From NCBI GenBank assembly GCA_029891345.1, contig CM056995.1, positions 215,578,547 to 215,642,546 of the forward strand: a stretch of DNA of 64,000 nt, read 5' to 3'. The translations under genes and the position numbers were made by a program. Shown here piece after piece: positions 22,904-34,624 of this stretch. How positions within the stretch are numbered: position 1 is the stretch's first letter; each line of letters begins with the position of its first letter. This DNA is from Dryococelus australis. Taxonomy: Eukaryota; Arthropoda; Insecta; Phasmatodea; Phasmatidae. Under the pieces are notes generated by a model. It saw only the letters and a list, made by a program, of their open reading frames with translations, did not search any database and was not told the origin of the DNA.

Positions 22904-22956
22904 TACTCCGCTGCGGCTGTGGTACTTCCGCCTTCACTGCCGACGAAGGATCCTGT
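22904..22956 (-). other. 5' UTR part of CD36 coding exon 1, with splice acceptor
   Basis: On the minus strand TTTTTGTTTCTAG precedes 22956, a good polypyrimidine tract and acceptor (a second AG lies 4 nt downstream). The exon therefore begins with about 53 nt of 5' UTR and at least one non-coding first exon and the promoter lie further right. I could not identify that exon. Confidence 0.7.
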
Positions 22957-23014
22957 CTAGAAACAAAAATACAGATTTGAATATAAGTCTCCGTTTTTAC
23001 TTGTAACCCGTGCT

Positions 23015-23018
23015 AACA

Positions 23019-23067
<49 letters not shown>
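23015..23067. repeat. (CA)n microsatellite
   Basis: About 22 CA units, 60 bp beyond the 5' border of CD36 coding exon 1, so in the 5' UTR intron. Confidence 0.95.
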
Positions 23068-23068
<1 letters not shown>

Positions 23069-23309
23069 TGGCATAGATATAAGATATTCGCACCTGTTTC
23101 AAGGATTTATAAACAAGGACAGACCAGCAATTGTACGAAAATTTAATGGATAACTTTTTAGGTGAAAAATACGAATTGAAGTAACCAGAAATGAGAATGT
23201 AACCGTCCTCTCAAACGGTTTTATAACTACAGTTAATAATCGGTTAATGTACATATTATGAGTCCGGTGCAATGTATTTTATTTAGTAGTTGTACGACTT
23301 GCGGGAGGG

Positions 23310-23435
23310 GGGAATGGGATCGGTTCGACTCGGAACAGCTCGACAGTCTTCGGCTCGACTCGGGAGGGTGCCCTCGGCAGTCATCGGCTCGACTAGGATG
23401 TGCCGGCAAGGCTTCGACTCGGGATTGCCGGACGT
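23310..23435. repeat. CpG-rich minisatellite of (G)GCTCGACTCGG type
   Basis: Imperfect copies of CGGCTCGACTCGG / GGTTCGACTCGG / GGCTTCGACTCGG recur four to five times in 120 bp. It is the most GC- and CpG-rich stretch near the CD36 5' end. Open frames on the + strand here are repeat-derived. Confidence 0.65.
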
Positions 23436-23735
23436 ACCCGAAGGTGTTCAGCAGGTACGTCCACTAACCTTTAGTGATATACATACATTTATTCAAGCCG
23501 GCGGCCATATTGTTTTTACAGACGTAGGCACACGCAAATGTTATTAAATAAAATCTAAATAAAAATTGTTTTATTTTTTATTTTAATTTGTCCAGAACCT
23601 GTACATAACGGTACCCTAATAATCGTCTTATTCGTTACTAGAATCCCGGACTCCTCCATTCAAGTCCAATTCTTACACAATGTCAGAGTCAGGAAATTAT
23701 TCTTTCATCGACTGTTGTAAAGGTTAAGTATTCTA

Positions 23736-23968
23736 TAGGCTGTATACGGTAAAGTGAGAACTTTTGAGGCTCTAGTTACCTTTTACTTTTGGCCGATTTT
23801 TACCCTTTAAACGCCCTTTAAAAATAAATATTGGCATGTGAGTAACACGGTTTGTATATTCCACCGCACTCGAAAGTTAACGTCTAAGGCTACAATAGAA
23901 TATATTTATTGACTATTATTCCAAATGAGAGGGCTCTCAAAAGTGCTCACTTTACCGTGAATAGCCTA
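23736..23968. mobile_element. MITE family B copy B2 (complete, 233 bp)
   Basis: TAGGCTGTATACGGTAAAG at left; CACTTTACCGTGAATAGCCT at right; TA flanks both sides. The interior has the family B marks CACCGCACTCGAAAGTTAA and TATTTATTGACTATTATTCC. Confidence 0.9.
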
Positions 23969-24189
23969 CACTACGATTTTTTTAATTGTGGCATTTATGT
24001 GTGACCAAACGAAGCCCATCGTATCGGTAGCGGACACCTGCACAAGTATGTTATGATCATGACATGAATCAGAATCTACCAACATTTTTATAGGCATAGT
24101 TGGTTGTGATTTAAGAAACAATAGTGTTAGGCCTTTGAGACGTAGAGCGTATGAGGCCAGCTTGAGTAATAGAAAATATAATTTTCCGT

Positions 24190-24960
24190 GCTCTTCTTGC
24201 TATCAACCCATCTATCTCCCGATCAAATTTCGTAATCTTTCCATTAATCTTTTCATCAGTCTTCCAATATTTAAATCTATCTTTTCATGAGCCCTCCAAT
24301 CTTTATATCAATGTTTCGATCACTTTCGCAACATTTTATCAATATTTCAATATTCTGTTCAATCTTTCGAACAACTTCACAAGTTTTCTATAAATCTTTC
24401 AATCTTTCGTCCAATATTTCAATCATTCTCACAATACTTACATAAATATTTTAATCAATCATCCAATATTTCGGCAAATTTCGCAATATTTTTATGAAGC
24501 TTTCAAGTATCGTCAATCTTGCGATCAATCCCGCAATTTTTCGATCAATCTATCGATCAATCTTGCAATCTTCCAACCTTTCCATCGAACTTACGTTCAC
24601 TTTCGTAATATTCCCATAAATATTTCAATCTTTTTTGCAATATTTCAATCTTATATTCAATCTTTCGATCTCTTTGACAATATTTTAATATATTGTCTAA
24701 TCTCTCGATCAATCTCACAATATTTCCATCAATCTTCCAATTTCTAAATCAAACATCCAATATTTCCATCAGCGTTTCAATCATTTGATCAATATTTGTA
24801 TTAATTCTCCGATCATTCCATTAGTGCATCTACCATTCAATAAAGCTCTTCTTAAATATTAATCTTTTCATCAAACTTTCAATCATTTAACAATCGTCCA
24901 ATTAACATCCCAATGTACTTATATTAATTTTTAATATTTCGATTAATGATCAATACATAA
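24190..24960. repeat. Degenerate satellite-like array of TTTCAATCTTTCGATCAATC
   Basis: About 770 bp of imperfect repeats built from AATCTTTC, GATCAATCT, CAATATTTC and CATCAATCTTCC. Spacing is roughly 20-24 bp, strand composition is pyrimidine-biased, and no unit is exact. No coding frame. Confidence 0.75.
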
Positions 24961-25144
24961 TCATTCCATCGGTTTGTCTCTTGTCCTGCGTCCGTACATA
25001 CCAAAAAACTATTCATTCTCCGACTGGGTACACACATTTGTACTTGACAACTGCATTAATGTTTTGAATGGAGTATGCTATCCAATCATTTTTAGCTCTC
25101 TTTGCGAAGAAAAGAAAGCCTTACGAGATAACTTTCCCGTGCGT

Positions 25145-25190
25145 GTGTATGTGTGTGTGTGTGTGTGTGTCTGTGTCTCTGCGTGTGTGT
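25145..25190. repeat. (GT)n microsatellite
   Basis: GT/GTGC repeats directly preceding the degenerate repeat block at 25.2-26.15 kb. Confidence 0.9.
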
Positions 25191-25194
25191 CCCC

Positions 25195-26150
25195 CATTTC
25201 AATTTTTGAATGTATAAACAGAATTTCACCAAACTCAGTACACATATAATGCTTAATAAGGACACCTGACTTTTATAATTTTCGACCAAGTTGGGCACTT
25301 AATTAAAAATGGCGGCCATTTCAAAATTTGGGCTATCTCAGATCTCGGGAACTATCCCATCGATTGAAACTACATTTCGTAGATATGGATATTGTTGTTG
25401 GTCTGCCTTTTTGGACAATAGCAGCAAATTAAGAATAAAGATATTTTATTATATCTCTAAAACTATCAAACCTATTCTCACCCAATTTGGCATGTGGATA
25501 ATAACCTGAGTGATTGAAATTTATTACGTACTTATTTTCGAAATGGCGGAGATACAAATATTTAACGATTATTTGGTATATCTACCATACCATTGAAACA
25601 ATTTCATCCCAATTTTGTATTCTGGAAGTATCTATTACAGGCATCATATATGACATCACATAACTACTTTTGTCGGCCATTTTGAAATATAGCTGCAAAC
25701 GAATAAATAAAGTTACCATGTAATATCTCAGTAAAAAATTAAACTATTCATACCTTATTCGGCAGACAAGTAGTGCTGCTGCAGACGACGTTAAGTGGTA
25801 TGTTTTAAGAATGCTAGACACTCATTAAAAAATGCTGGCCAATAGCTATTTTAGTTTATAATTATATATAGTATAAATTATGTAATCAATTCGAGCATTA
25901 CTATGTATGTTGGACATAGATATTATATCTGTAAACTATATTTACACGAAGAAACTTTTTCGTCACTGTGTAAGAAGCACCATGCGAATAAATATATTTT
26001 TAATGCCATATATCGGTATAAAATTGACCAATTTCTATCAAATTTGGCAAACAAATATTTATGTGGTAGATGATGCGAAATTGCATGTTTAAAGTATACC
26101 AGACACTTATTTTCCAAAATGGCGAACATTTAGCTACTGGTATTTTAGCT
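25195..26150. repeat. Degenerate repeat block with AAAATGGCGG motifs
   Basis: Similar segments recur at about 25306, 25540, 25670, 25825 and 26115. Each has (C)AAAATGGCGGxCATTT or its inverse CGGCCATTTTGAAAT, and most also have ATATCT(C/A) and AATTTGG(C/A)A motifs. The block starts at a (GT)n tract, an association often seen in insect microsatellite-linked repeats. Confidence 0.55.
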
Positions 26151-26159
26151 TTAAGGCCA

Positions 26160-27085
26160 GGTTTAACCCAATAATGACCTTGTCTGCGGGTCAGGCTTTT
26201 ACATGTTAAACAAATTTTGCTACTTTTTGGGTATTTTTCGTGATATCGACTTCAAACAAAACCAATTTTTTAGAGATTTCGAAGTGCACAATAATGGAAT
26301 GTGTTTTAAAATGGCATTTAACGATTTCATAAATCTGCTATTATGTGTTTAAATACTTAAAGTGGAATAGTTTTCAGGCTTTGGGCGGAAGATTATAAAA
26401 GTTCACTCACATTCTTGTCCGAGACGAGGCGCAGAAAATGTTCTTTTTTACATTAGTAGTGTAACTTTTAAAACAACGGGGCCACATTTCATTTTATAAT
26501 CGAAATCTTCACAACCAGTCAAGCATCGTGTGACCTTGGATGACTGGCACTCGCTGACATGCCTGGCGGGTCAGTAATTACCTGTGGTGGGGTCATTACC
26601 TCCCTGCGCGGCTGCTAGGGACAATCAGGGAGTCACCTATACATGTCGTGTTCTAGCGCGAAGATGTCAGTGAAGGCTGCAAAACATTTAAGCCAGAATC
26701 CCACTCGCCATCTTGGATTTATGGAATTTTTGCCATACTCTGGAAATACTGTATTGTATAATATTTTTTTTGGAACGACATAGCACAGAGTATTGCCTAA
26801 TGCATTGTCTGGGTTCAGTATTTCTTGATTGCTGTTGATATCACCACCTTTGTAATCGTCTGCAATAAATAGTATCGCGTTTCGCCTCAACAGTTACCAG
26901 CTAAAAATTAATCATTTTTTTGGGAAGCTGTGGCAGTTCGATAACGTTTGAGAAGCTGTTATTTAGGAAATGTCGTGCAGGAAATTTTAATTTACCTGCT
27001 GAAATTGAAGCTTTGGCGAGAAATCGATAAATACAAGATGGCGGGTGTGAATCCACCTTAAATAAGAAATATCGCTCCTACTGTT
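26160..27085. other. Intergenic DNA, nothing recognised
   Basis: A small GC-rich patch at 26520-26640 with no identifiable feature. The 85-codon minus-strand frame at 26633-26890 is not recognisable. Confidence 0.4.
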
Positions 27086-27089
27086 CAAG

Positions 27090-27342
27090 TAGTGGAGTGG
27101 AGAGAATTTGGTGGCGCTCAACATCGAGGTCTTGAGAGCCGATGAGGGTGATTGAGGTGAGAATGGAGGAGTGCCGAAATGAAGGGGTGGTGGAAACGTG
27201 AGATCCCTGAGAAAACCCGCCGACCAATGGCAACATCCGGCACTATTTCCCAAATGTGTAAATCTGGAGTAACCCGGCCGGGATTGAACCCTGATCGTCT
27301 TAGTGGGAGGCGGGCAGTCTAACCGCTCAGCCACTATGGCCT
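27090..27342 (-). repeat. tRNA-derived SINE, family 1, copy S2
   Basis: On the minus strand GGCCATAGTGGCTGAGCGG, then AGGGTTCAATCCCGGCC, GGCGGGTTTTCTCAGGG and GGCTCTCAAGACCTCGATG. Confidence 0.85.
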
Positions 27343-27344
27343 TC

Positions 27345-28840
27345 TACTGTTCAAGAATGATTATTTTTATAGTAGCACCTATAAGTGGCTTTATAATTTA
27401 GAGGCTATGACGACGATATACAACTAACTTACAGTAATGTGCATAGTTTTACGGTTTTATAAAATATCAACAAACAGCTGTTAGACATTTTGAAGTAACG
27501 CGATAGTTTTCTAGTACAGATAAAATTTTATTTACAGTAATCCAGTAATCTTTCCTATAAAAATTTCAATGAATTTTGTTTACACAAAATTATGAAAACA
27601 ACAATCGTCTCTATGTACAAAAATCTAAGGATATTTCTATTGATGCCTAGCTCGTAATTATCTTTCGGTTATTGAATATGGAATCTTCCTAAGTTTTATA
27701 GTAGACATATATACATATATTGGCTGCGTTATTATAGTAAAATGGCATGGTTAGAAACCAAAAATTAAATATTTGAGTCAACAACATAGTTAATTATAAT
27801 TATTTTGGGCATCAATTTTTTGAAAATTTAGATCCATCCATTTAGTCAGTTTTTGTGAATTTTTTCATTTGTTTTTTCAAATTTTCAACCCAATTTTTGT
27901 GGTCATTAATTTTATGAACACTAATTTTCATTTTAAATTCTTCCGATTTTATTTGAATTTAAGTCTTGTAAGGATGAAAAATATCTATTCCACAATTGAT
28001 ATTAAGTTAAATAAAAAATATTTATAGTTGACTGTTTGAAAAAAATCTTACTAGTCTAATGAGCACCACTTTTGTTTTCCTAAAATATTTATCAAAATAT
28101 TACTTTTTATCAAATTTTTACTATTGTTATTGTTTGTAAAAGTGTGCTTAAATTAAAAACAAATTGAACAGATTGTAATGAATAAGTTGAATTTTCGAAT
28201 TCGCCCTCATTAGAATGAAATTTATTTTTATAAAAATTCCTTGGTAATTGTTAAGGTCAAACATAGTAATTTAACTTATTTGTGCCATACACTGCATATA
28301 CCGGAAGAGTCCAGACTGAGTGTGTAAATTTTGGGAGGAGATTCCTTACTAGAAATAAATCAGATATGTGTCGGGGCATTTTTCGATAAAGTGAAAATTA
28401 TGACCGTTACGTGCAACTGATGATCAAATTTGAAATTACATTTCGACAAATATTTCCGAAACCATAGGAAACTAAGGGACGTAATTCTGAACTGTGTTAC
28501 AGGAAAGGGAGATCTTGAATCACTTACGAGTGTGGTGATAGTATCATCACACTTTACTGGCTGTTACTTTCAAAATACTGTTATGTAATGCACGTTTTCG
28601 TACAGTATATTAATCCGAATGTGAAAATCATCGAATAAAGTAATTTTGTCAGCACTCGCTTAGGCTAATAGTTTTCGCAATGTCAGTATTTGTATGTTTA
28701 AAGGTGTGCGTAAAAATGTTTGAGGAATATGCAAACTGAAATACAGTGTAGCCAACGATCTAGGCGTTCTACAGACAAGCATACATGGAACCACCGTTTT
28801 GTTCATTTGAAATGTCTGTCGACAAGTTACCACGGAAGCG
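27345..28840. other. AT-rich intergenic DNA, nothing recognised
   Basis: No open frame above 60 codons, no tandem or inverted structure that I can see. Confidence 0.5.
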
Positions 28841-28845
28841 TAGGT

Positions 28846-29097
28846 TGAGTGAAGAGATTTAGGCAGCTCTTAACATTGAGGTCTTGAGAGCCGACGAGGG
28901 TGAAGCGAGGTGAGTGTGGAGCAGCGCCGGAATATAAGAACGCGGGAAACAGGAGATCCCCGAGAAAACATGCCAATCAGCGGCATCGTCCGGCATGATT
29001 TTCACATGCAAAAATTCGAGCGCGACCCCGCCGGGAATTGAACCCGGTTCGCCTTGGTGGAAGGCGAGTAGTCTGACCATTAGACTACCGCGGCCCC
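28846..29097 (-). repeat. tRNA-derived SINE, family 1, copy S3
   Basis: On the minus strand GGGCCGCGGTAGTCTAATGG, then CCGGGTTCAATTCCCGGC, CATGTGAAAATCATGCCGG, and GGCTCTCAAGACCTCAATG. The head differs from S1 in the A-box region. Confidence 0.85.
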
Positions 29098-30078
29098 TAG
29101 AAGCGTTAAGCAATGAGAACAGGGTCGTCGATTAAGTGATTACATAATCACATTACGAATTGCTGCTGACCAAACGTCCATGTAATGGTTACGTTTGTAA
29201 TGAAAGGACGCGACCATAACTAGTTATTTGTATATAATTGCAGTCGCTGGCATCATGTTATCGACGGAGATAATATCGAAGTTTAAGATAATTTTAAAGT
29301 TAGGTACCAAAACACCACAAATTCTAGCCCATGTCTTAGTACACCAAGTGTCACAACATTATGGCGTAAACAAGTAGCATTTGCCTGAAAAAATTGCATT
29401 CCATTTACGCCTAGATTGTGATAGTTATACAGAGGGTACTGCTGTTACCTGGTAGGTAAAACAAGAGGATAGTAACGTTACGCCAACGTTTTGGCGAACA
29501 CGTGGTTATAACGTGCACCAAGGCAGCGCCCCATTAGACCTGCGGGCCTATTACGAAGCATAGTATCTAGTCATGTAGTGTGGAGCAGATTCTTGTACGG
29601 GGCTCGACACAATACTCATGATGGAGTGGAGTAATGCAGAGTTCAGCGGCATTGTTTTAAAGTACGGCGAAACGTTATATAATGCAGACTCAGAACGTCG
29701 GAGGTATGCAGAGTGTTTTACAGCGCGACGGTTACCAAATATACAAATTGCAGTGACCCGTCGCTTGCGTGAAACAGGGAGTGTGTGCGGAACAAGATAC
29801 GTCGCCGGCAGACGCCTGCGTGGTATTGAGTACGCTGTTCTCAACTGCATAACTGACCACCCACGCATCAGCGTGCCACATATTGTTGCTAGACTGAATA
29901 CATCGTAATCAACAGTGAGTCGTGTACTACGCCAGGAGAGACAGTGTGCACTTCACTTCCAGTCAGTACAGTCACTTCACACGCAAGATTGCCAGGCTCG
30001 GTTGCAGTACTCTCGGTGCGTTCTATAAAAGGAAGCAAGATCGCAGGTTTCTCTAAAATCGTCCTCTTCACTGATGAA

Positions 30079-30365
30079 TAGAGCCACAAATATTTCGCGG
30101 ATTAAGTTGGCAGCAAGCTAGGCTGGGCAGCCCTCTATACACTCGAGACATTATCGTTTGCTTATTGGTTGTTGTGATCAAGTGAGGCCTCTGCACAGGA
30201 CTGTTAAACACTCACTCACACTACTGCTTCTTGCTTATTACTGGCTCGCAGTTAAATGGGGGAGTGTCTGAAGAACTGTCGCCCAATCACAACAGTAAGG
30301 GAAAAGAACAAGTGTTTAGAGTCTACCTCGTCTCCGAATGAATTCGCGAAATACTCGTGGCGCTA
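30079..30365. mobile_element. hAT-type MITE, 287 bp, inside the mariner-like transposase
   Basis: The 5' end TAGAGCCACAAATATTTCGC and the 3' end (reverse complement TAGCGCCACGAGTATTTCGC) are 26-bp TIRs. Flanks CTGATGAA (30071-30078) and TTGATGAA (30366-30373) form an 8-bp target duplication with one mismatch. The site interrupts the LFTDEA codons of the transposase. It shares ends and internal motifs (AAATGGG, CCCAATCACAAC-like) with the copy at 6311. Confidence 0.9.
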
Positions 30366-30690
30366 TTGATGAAGCATTATACGAGAGGTGGCATATTTGA
30401 CTATAACAATGAGCATGTGTGGGCATATGTCAATCCCCACGCCGTTCGTGAATCACATTACCAACATAAGTTCTCACTTAATGTTTGGAACGGTATTTTA
30501 GGTGACATGTTAACTGGAACCTATTAGTACATCAAGCCTGGGCGTCTTAACGGAGCCTCATACCGAGTCTTCTCGGAGAAGGAACTTTCAGAGTTACTGA
30601 AAGATGCACCACTGCACCTACGTCGTGAAATGTAATTCACGCATGGCAGTGCACCACCGCGCTTCAGTTGTACTGGACACAGCATACAGT

Positions 30691-30929
30691 TATAGGATGT
30701 TCACGGTAAAGCGAGCACTTTTGAAGCCCTAGTTACTTTTTTCTTTCAACCAATTTATATCCTTACACCACTTGTTAAAGTAAACCGTGCTGCGTGAATA
30801 ATAAACACAGTGTATACATTAACCATACCCAAAACCAAAAATCCGAGGCCACAATTACATATGTCTATTGGTTATTATATCTGACGAAACAGCGACAAAA
30901 AGTGCTCACTTTACCGTGAACGGCATATA
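30691..30929. mobile_element. MITE family B copy B3, inside the mariner-like fossil
   Basis: TAGGATGTTCACGGTAAAGC at left, CACTTTACCGTGAACGGCAT at right, TA flanks, and internal AATAATAAACACAGTGTATA. It interrupts the transposase between blocks 2 and 3. Confidence 0.88.
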
Positions 30930-31473
30930 CTATCGTTGGTCTAAGGCTGAGCCTAAGGAATTACAGTTTTATTGTAAGAAGGGCATTTTACTTCAATGAC
31001 CGGGGACGTTAGCTCAGTGATAGACCAGAAGAACAAGCTATATGACGATTTAATTATCTTCACCTGACATTACAGACACAAGTTAACAATTTCTCTACAA
31101 TCAAAGCGTTATAAAAATTAAGCTACGAAAAGACTCAATCATATCGTTAGGAGCTTAATCGAATCCAATACCGACTCCAGCCCCTGTTCTTTACGCCCCG
31201 TCTCACATTCGAGTTGGCGTTTTACTCACCACTGATATTTCTATATGCTGCACGACTGACGTACGAAGGCTCCGTTGATGCCGACCTCGCCGGAATCTGG
31301 ATCGCTCTCTCCGACGACCCAGCTACCTTTTGCGTGCGACCTTGTGATCACCTGCCTTATATAGTAGCCTGCGAGCCTAGTTTACCTTCGATGGCTCTGA
31401 CGTTTATCGCGTGTCTCCTAAACACTGCAATTCCGACTTCGTCCCTTCGTCCGCTGTAGTTTCTCGTAATTGT
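30930..31473. other. Unidentified insertion within the mariner-like fossil
   Basis: About 540 bp lies between the B3 MITE and the resumption of transposase sequence at IGRGGPV. A tRNA-like start (GGGGACGTTAGCTCAGTGAT) occurs at 31003, suggesting part may be a SINE, but no B box follows. The 81-codon frame at 31214-31459 is not recognisable. Confidence 0.45.
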
Positions 31474-31766
31474 ACCCTCAGTGCCAGATTGGAAGAGGAG
31501 GCCCAGTGACAGGACCACCCAGACTACCGGACGTAAACTCCCTAAATGTTTACTTGCGTGGCCTTTTGAAGGCCCAGGTGAACGCTAATGACGTGACTAA
31601 TGACCGACAGCTGTGACTACGTGTTGAGAATGCATATCAGGCGGTACAAGCAAATCCAGGTTTACTGGTGCGTGTTCACCAGTCCCTTCAGTGTCGCCTT
31701 TTGTATGTGTGGAAATGGACTGCACGCACTTTGGGCATGTTCTGTAACCACGACCTTAGTCTAAAC

Positions 31767-33792
31767 CAGGGACGAAGCGTCCATGGAAACAATGGAAGCA
31801 TCGCTTCCCCTTTAATCTCCGTCTGTTAAATAATAATTACTCTGTAAAGTTCACGGCCGAATATCTTTAGTTTTTCATTGAACAGGAGTAAGGTGGTTCA
31901 TCATAGAATACTAAGTAATTTTTGACGTTGTGCGGTACGGAGCGGTTCGTGTCTCGTGATATTCTTTGCTTGAAACCATTCTTCTTGTGTGCTTCTAGTG
32001 TTACGACTGTTCAATGCTGGCGCAGCGATGGAATCCTGGGTGTCAGCTGTCGTGGGCAGGGGGTGGGTTTAAGCAGCCGTGGAAGCAATCGACGGACGTA
32101 AGTCCGTACGACGTACGACACGATGTTAGTCGAGTGGTGATCGAACTTGTGCGAGCGATAAGTATCGAGCATCTTTTGTCTGATTTGTAAATAACCAACA
32201 ACGTTTATTTTCACGGGTATATGGGAATGCTTTGTAAATTAACATTTGTGTTTACTAAGCCATGTCTTCTGAACTCGTTGGGTGATAGTAATATGATGTT
32301 AGTCCTTTACTAGAGCATAGTTTCTGAGATAACATTCAACTTATTGAAAATTACCAATGATGTAACTACATGTGCGAGTGGATATTTACGGGAACGTGTG
32401 TGAGGGTAATATGCATTTACTTGTTTTTACCCACCAAGAAGTCAAGATATGCCTTGTTTTATTTAAATTGCAACGCCCTTAAGGTCAGTGCAGTGCGAGC
32501 TTGGCCATATATTATGACATACATTTTAAATCGTTATCGTTTTCGTGTTTTTGCGTGAATAACGTGTGTCAAATAATTAGTACTTGTAATGTACGTTAGA
32601 TTCTAGGGGTCAAAACATAGAAGCAAAAGGTGAATTCTCAGAATCATTTCATAGTATAAATAATTATTTTGAATTTTGCAAGCACGTTAGGAAAACTCAC
32701 GCAGTTTTGTTTAGTAAAATTCCCCTTCGAGTTGAGATTAGAACTCTACAGAACTGTCTGTTTTGTAAATTACGCAATCGACGGCATCGTAATAGAAGGA
32801 AACAATTCAGAGAATGTGGCGGTGTCAGTTTTATTTATGTGATAGATTTGTACTCATTTTGAATATCGCTCAAGTTATAAACGTGTTTATATGGGTGAGG
32901 TGGAAAATTTTGAAAAATTGAGAATAATTAGTAAATCTCATAGTTCTGACTCATTGTTAACAACGGAAGCATTACACTAGCTGGTCTTATTTTTCACCAT
33001 CTTAGTTATGTTAAAAGAATATCAGCAGAATGATACTTTTAATTTCCACCTAAAACTTACCTGCGAAACTTACAAGGCGAAGCATTTAAAAACAACTTCT
33101 TTGTATAGCTGCGAAAACAGGATAAATTTCCATGATGATGTAGTTAGAATACATCTGAAGTAAAAGTAAATAATCTGCAATGAAAAAAATTGCTTATCAA
33201 CGGATTCGTTTCGTATATAATTTTTTATTTAGATGTTTTACGTTATGCTATCTGTGTCTTTACATTAGTGTCTCATGGCTAACTGGGGAACGGGAATTCC
33301 GGAAAAGTGCATTGTGTATTCCGTTTCAGTTGTTTGAAAACGACACTTTATAAACTTATTGCCTCTGGCATGTGTGCCTTACATGGGTTAGGCTACGTGG
33401 GTTAGTGTGCAGATTTATGTATGCATGGTTTTTACACTAGCCTATATTATTGGTTTAGTGCTGTTGGTTAGTTTTTCCAAGATAACCATTTTAAACTGTA
33501 GAGTCATTTTGATTTTCAAGAATACATTGGAACTTCCTTAAGTTCTAGCAATTTATTGAGTTAAATGCCATTTTTACAACTTGCTTAGTAGTACTTAATA
33601 TCAACAACATATAATGTCAACACGTCGTATAATGCCTTAAGGGGATTATGTTGAAACAAACTAGGCAAATATGTCGATATGTAGCTAATGGCAGCTGTTT
33701 TCAGTATTTTCAAAATAATACACTACTTCTGTTCTGCAACAGTTGCTCCCCCCCCCCCCCCCATTCCCCGAAAATATCACTCCTCGCCACTG
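31767..33792. mobile_element. hAT-like element, 2.03 kb, non-autonomous
   Basis: It starts CAGGGACGAAGCGTCCATGG and ends (reverse complement) CAGTGGCGAGGAGTGATATT, short TIRs of hAT type. Flanks GTCTAAAC (31759-31766) and GTCTAGAC (33793-33800) are an 8-bp target duplication with one mismatch. The interior has no transposase-like frame. A run of about 17 C lies at 33746-33762 near the right end. It inserted immediately downstream of the mariner-like transposase. Confidence 0.8.
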
Positions 33793-33800
33793 GTCTAGAC

Positions 33801-34620
33801 ATCTCTACGTACTGATCAACAAATTGTTTTGCATTAGTGTCACATGTAACAAGCTAAAACATTGCCATTCATTAACAGAAATATTGTATGTAACAATACA
33901 GGAATAAACCAACTATCCACGTCATATTCAAGGCAACGCAACCGGCTAGCATCATATCAAGCATTAGTTCCCACCCATCTCCATGATAGCGTGGTTACCT
34001 CGCTATTTGATCATCTGAGCTGGACTCGACAGCACAACATCTTTGTGGTTATGTGCGCATTCTCGTTAGTCTTTATCGCAGCTCAGTAGTCTTTCATGAT
34101 CCCTGGTGGTATGGTACTTATTTATACCATCCGTATTATAAAGGCAATATGTTATAGATGAATCGTGTTCTCAGTGTCTAATGACATCCCTTCACCTTTT
34201 TGGTTACTCACCATCATACATTCCAAATCATTAACAAGGCTTGTCCATGTCTGCTTGTACCTACAATGGACAATGGCTAATTCATACACTACGCTGCAAA
34301 GTTAGTTTGTTTACATAACCCCCAGGCATTCTTGAGCACACCTTTAAACATATAAATGTTGATATCGTGGAAAAAAAGTTAGCTTCAGCGAGTACCGACA
34401 AGAAAAACATTTTGTTGCTTTTCACATTTTAATTAAAATACCGGACGTAATGTGCATTACATATCAGTGTTTCGAAAGTAACAGCCAAAATATGGCGATT
34501 AACCCCATGCTCGTACCGGAGGGATGATATTACAACTACACTCGTAACATGTTGAAGGTCTCCTGTTTCCTGTAACATTGCTCGAAATTATGTTGCATGA
34601 TCTTAAATAATTTCCGAAAG
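33801..34620. other. Intergenic DNA, nothing recognised
   Basis: Probably includes the tail of the mariner-like element, but no matching terminal repeat was found. Confidence 0.4.
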
Positions 34621-34624
34621 AACT

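Larger units (their letters stand above)
29612..31745 (+). pseudogene. Mariner-like (DUF4817-type) transposase fossil, multiply interrupted
   Basis: Three coding blocks in order. Block 1 (29618-30078) starts MEWSNAEF, holds RRLRETGSV, the HTH-like ...HIVARLNTS then STVSRVLRQ, and reaches LFTDE, the first DDE-type acidic site. Block 2 (about 30374-30690) has GGIFDYNNEHVWAYVNPHAV, FSLNVWNGILGD and GRLNGASY, then APPRF where the family has the second acidic region. Block 3 (31474-31745) has IGRGGPV, LPDVNSLNVYLRGLLK and RVENAYQ...LVRVHQSLQ. Stop codons (for example after LNTS and in GTY*Y) and frame breaks are present. Between blocks lie a hAT MITE, a family B MITE and a further 540 bp. In life it would be a cut-and-paste transposase. 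It is dead here. Family assignment is from motif memory. Confidence 0.82.

Noticed and set aside
33746-33762. Poly-C/poly-G runs (also 785, 9290, 15114, 35971, 56039, 63300) as structured elements
   Set aside because: Simple homopolymer tracts of 10-17 nt, common in this repeat class and prone to sequencing error.
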